A stretch of DNA of 6,903 nt from Sediminibacterium ginsengisoli (GTDB lineage Bacteria > Bacteroidota > Bacteroidia > Chitinophagales > Chitinophagaceae), in assembly GCA_943326215.1 (NCBI GenBank), contig CALPSK010000045.1, forward strand, positions 1 through 6,903, read 5' to 3'. Under the pieces are notes generated by a model. That model did no database searches. It had not been told where the DNA came from and saw only the letters and a list, made by a program, of their open reading frames with translations. A program made the translations under genes and the position numbers. The number at the start of each line of letters is the position of its first letter. Within the stretch, counting starts at the first letter, position 1. Positions 6,616 to 6,903 of the stretch are shown piece by piece.

Positions 6616-6636
6616 CATCTCTTAATACATACAACT

Positions 6637-6903
6637 ATGGGAAGAATATTTGAAGTTAGAAAAGCCACCATGTTCAAAAGATTTGATCGTATGGCAAAGC
6701 AATTTACCCGCATTGGTAAAGAAATTGTTATTGCTGTAAAAGCAAGTGGCCCTAACCCAGATGACAACCCTGCTTTAAGAAGATGTTACCAGAATGCAAG
6801 AAGTGTGGGTATGCCCAAGGATCGTGTAGAAGCGGCTATTAAAAGAGCCATGGGAAAAGACACTAGCAACTACGAAGAAATTTTATACGAAGGCTATGCA
6901 CCA
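6637..6903 (+). CDS. yebC: YebC/PmpR (TACO1) family protein, N-terminal part, cut by window end
   Basis: This frame opens at ATG 6637 and stays open for 89 codons to the last base. Family proteins are about 240 residues, so roughly the first third is here. The N-terminus [17 protein letters not shown] is the variant seen in many Bacteroidota in place of the MAGHSKW start of the E. coli type. It is followed by [17 protein letters not shown], the [12 protein letters not shown] helix, [15 protein letters not shown] (the conserved MPKD..E.AIK element), and [11 protein letters not shown], which ends domain one. The family was long annotated as a DNA-binding regulator; more recent work ties it to relief of ribosome stalling on proline-rich stretches, as for mitochondrial TACO1. 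The leader is short and shows no Shine-Dalgarno sequence. The family assignment is firm. Confidence 0.93.
   Translation, partial: MGRIFEVRKATMFKRFDRMAKQFTRIGKEIVIAVKASGPNPDDNPALRRCYQNARSVGMPKDRVEAAIKRAMGKDTSNYEEILYEGYAP

Noticed and set aside
6498..6767. 89-codon open frame on the minus strand across the permease end, the terminator and the yebC start
   Set aside because: It runs antisense through two well-supported genes and through an intrinsic terminator, and shows no family resemblance.
1..6903. CRISPR array, insertion sequence, phage, toxin-antitoxin or defence system
   Set aside because: No spaced repeat array, transposase, terminal inverted repeats, integrase or small paired ORFs were seen; every long frame is accounted for by a known housekeeping or transport family.

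Overview
The window looks like an ordinary chromosomal stretch from a member of the Bacteroidota, most likely a Chitinophagaceae-like lineage. The supporting signs are AT-rich DNA, a complete absence of Shine-Dalgarno sequences before the starts, an exact match to the Bacteroidota -7 promoter box (TAnnTTTG) before the last gene, and a malate dehydrogenase and a YebC protein that read like the versions common in that phylum. The genus placement is inference from general familiarity and is not proven here.

Layout. Bases 1-446 (+) are the 3' half of malate dehydrogenase (mdh), closed by a strong hairpin terminator at 494-526. From about 4910 down to 615 there are four genes on the minus strand, in transcription order: an SLC1/DAACS-type dicarboxylate or acidic amino acid symporter (4910-3663), a DedA-family membrane protein (3651-2980), a major facilitator superfamily transporter with an organic or aromatic acid symporter look (2876-1623), and a family 9 glycosyltransferase of the LPS heptosyltransferase type (1610-615). 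Genes one and two are 11 bases apart and genes three and four are 12 bases apart. A 103-base gap with no visible terminator or promoter lies between the pairs, so the block is either one four-gene operon or two two-gene operons. From 5055 to 6548 (+) runs a complete APC-superfamily amino acid permease of the cationic amino acid transporter type, divergent from the symporter across a 144-base control region. A terminator at 6570-6605 is followed almost at once by a -7 box and by the 5' end of a YebC/TACO1-family gene that runs off the window.

How the genes fit together. Three unrelated carrier families (SLC1, MFS, APC) lie within about 5 kb, two of them probably for amino acids and divergently transcribed from one control region. 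DedA and the GT9 enzyme both belong to cell-envelope biology. mdh and yebC are housekeeping neighbours. Nothing here marks a mobile element, phage, CRISPR, toxin or defence locus, or a biosynthetic cluster, and I saw no tRNA or rRNA gene. I did not find a new system. The points most worth a second look are a pair of imperfect A-tract direct repeats 43 bases apart in the divergent control region, the substrate-site residues of the SLC1 protein, the cysteine-rich tail of the GT9 enzyme, and the tight terminator-promoter junction before yebC.
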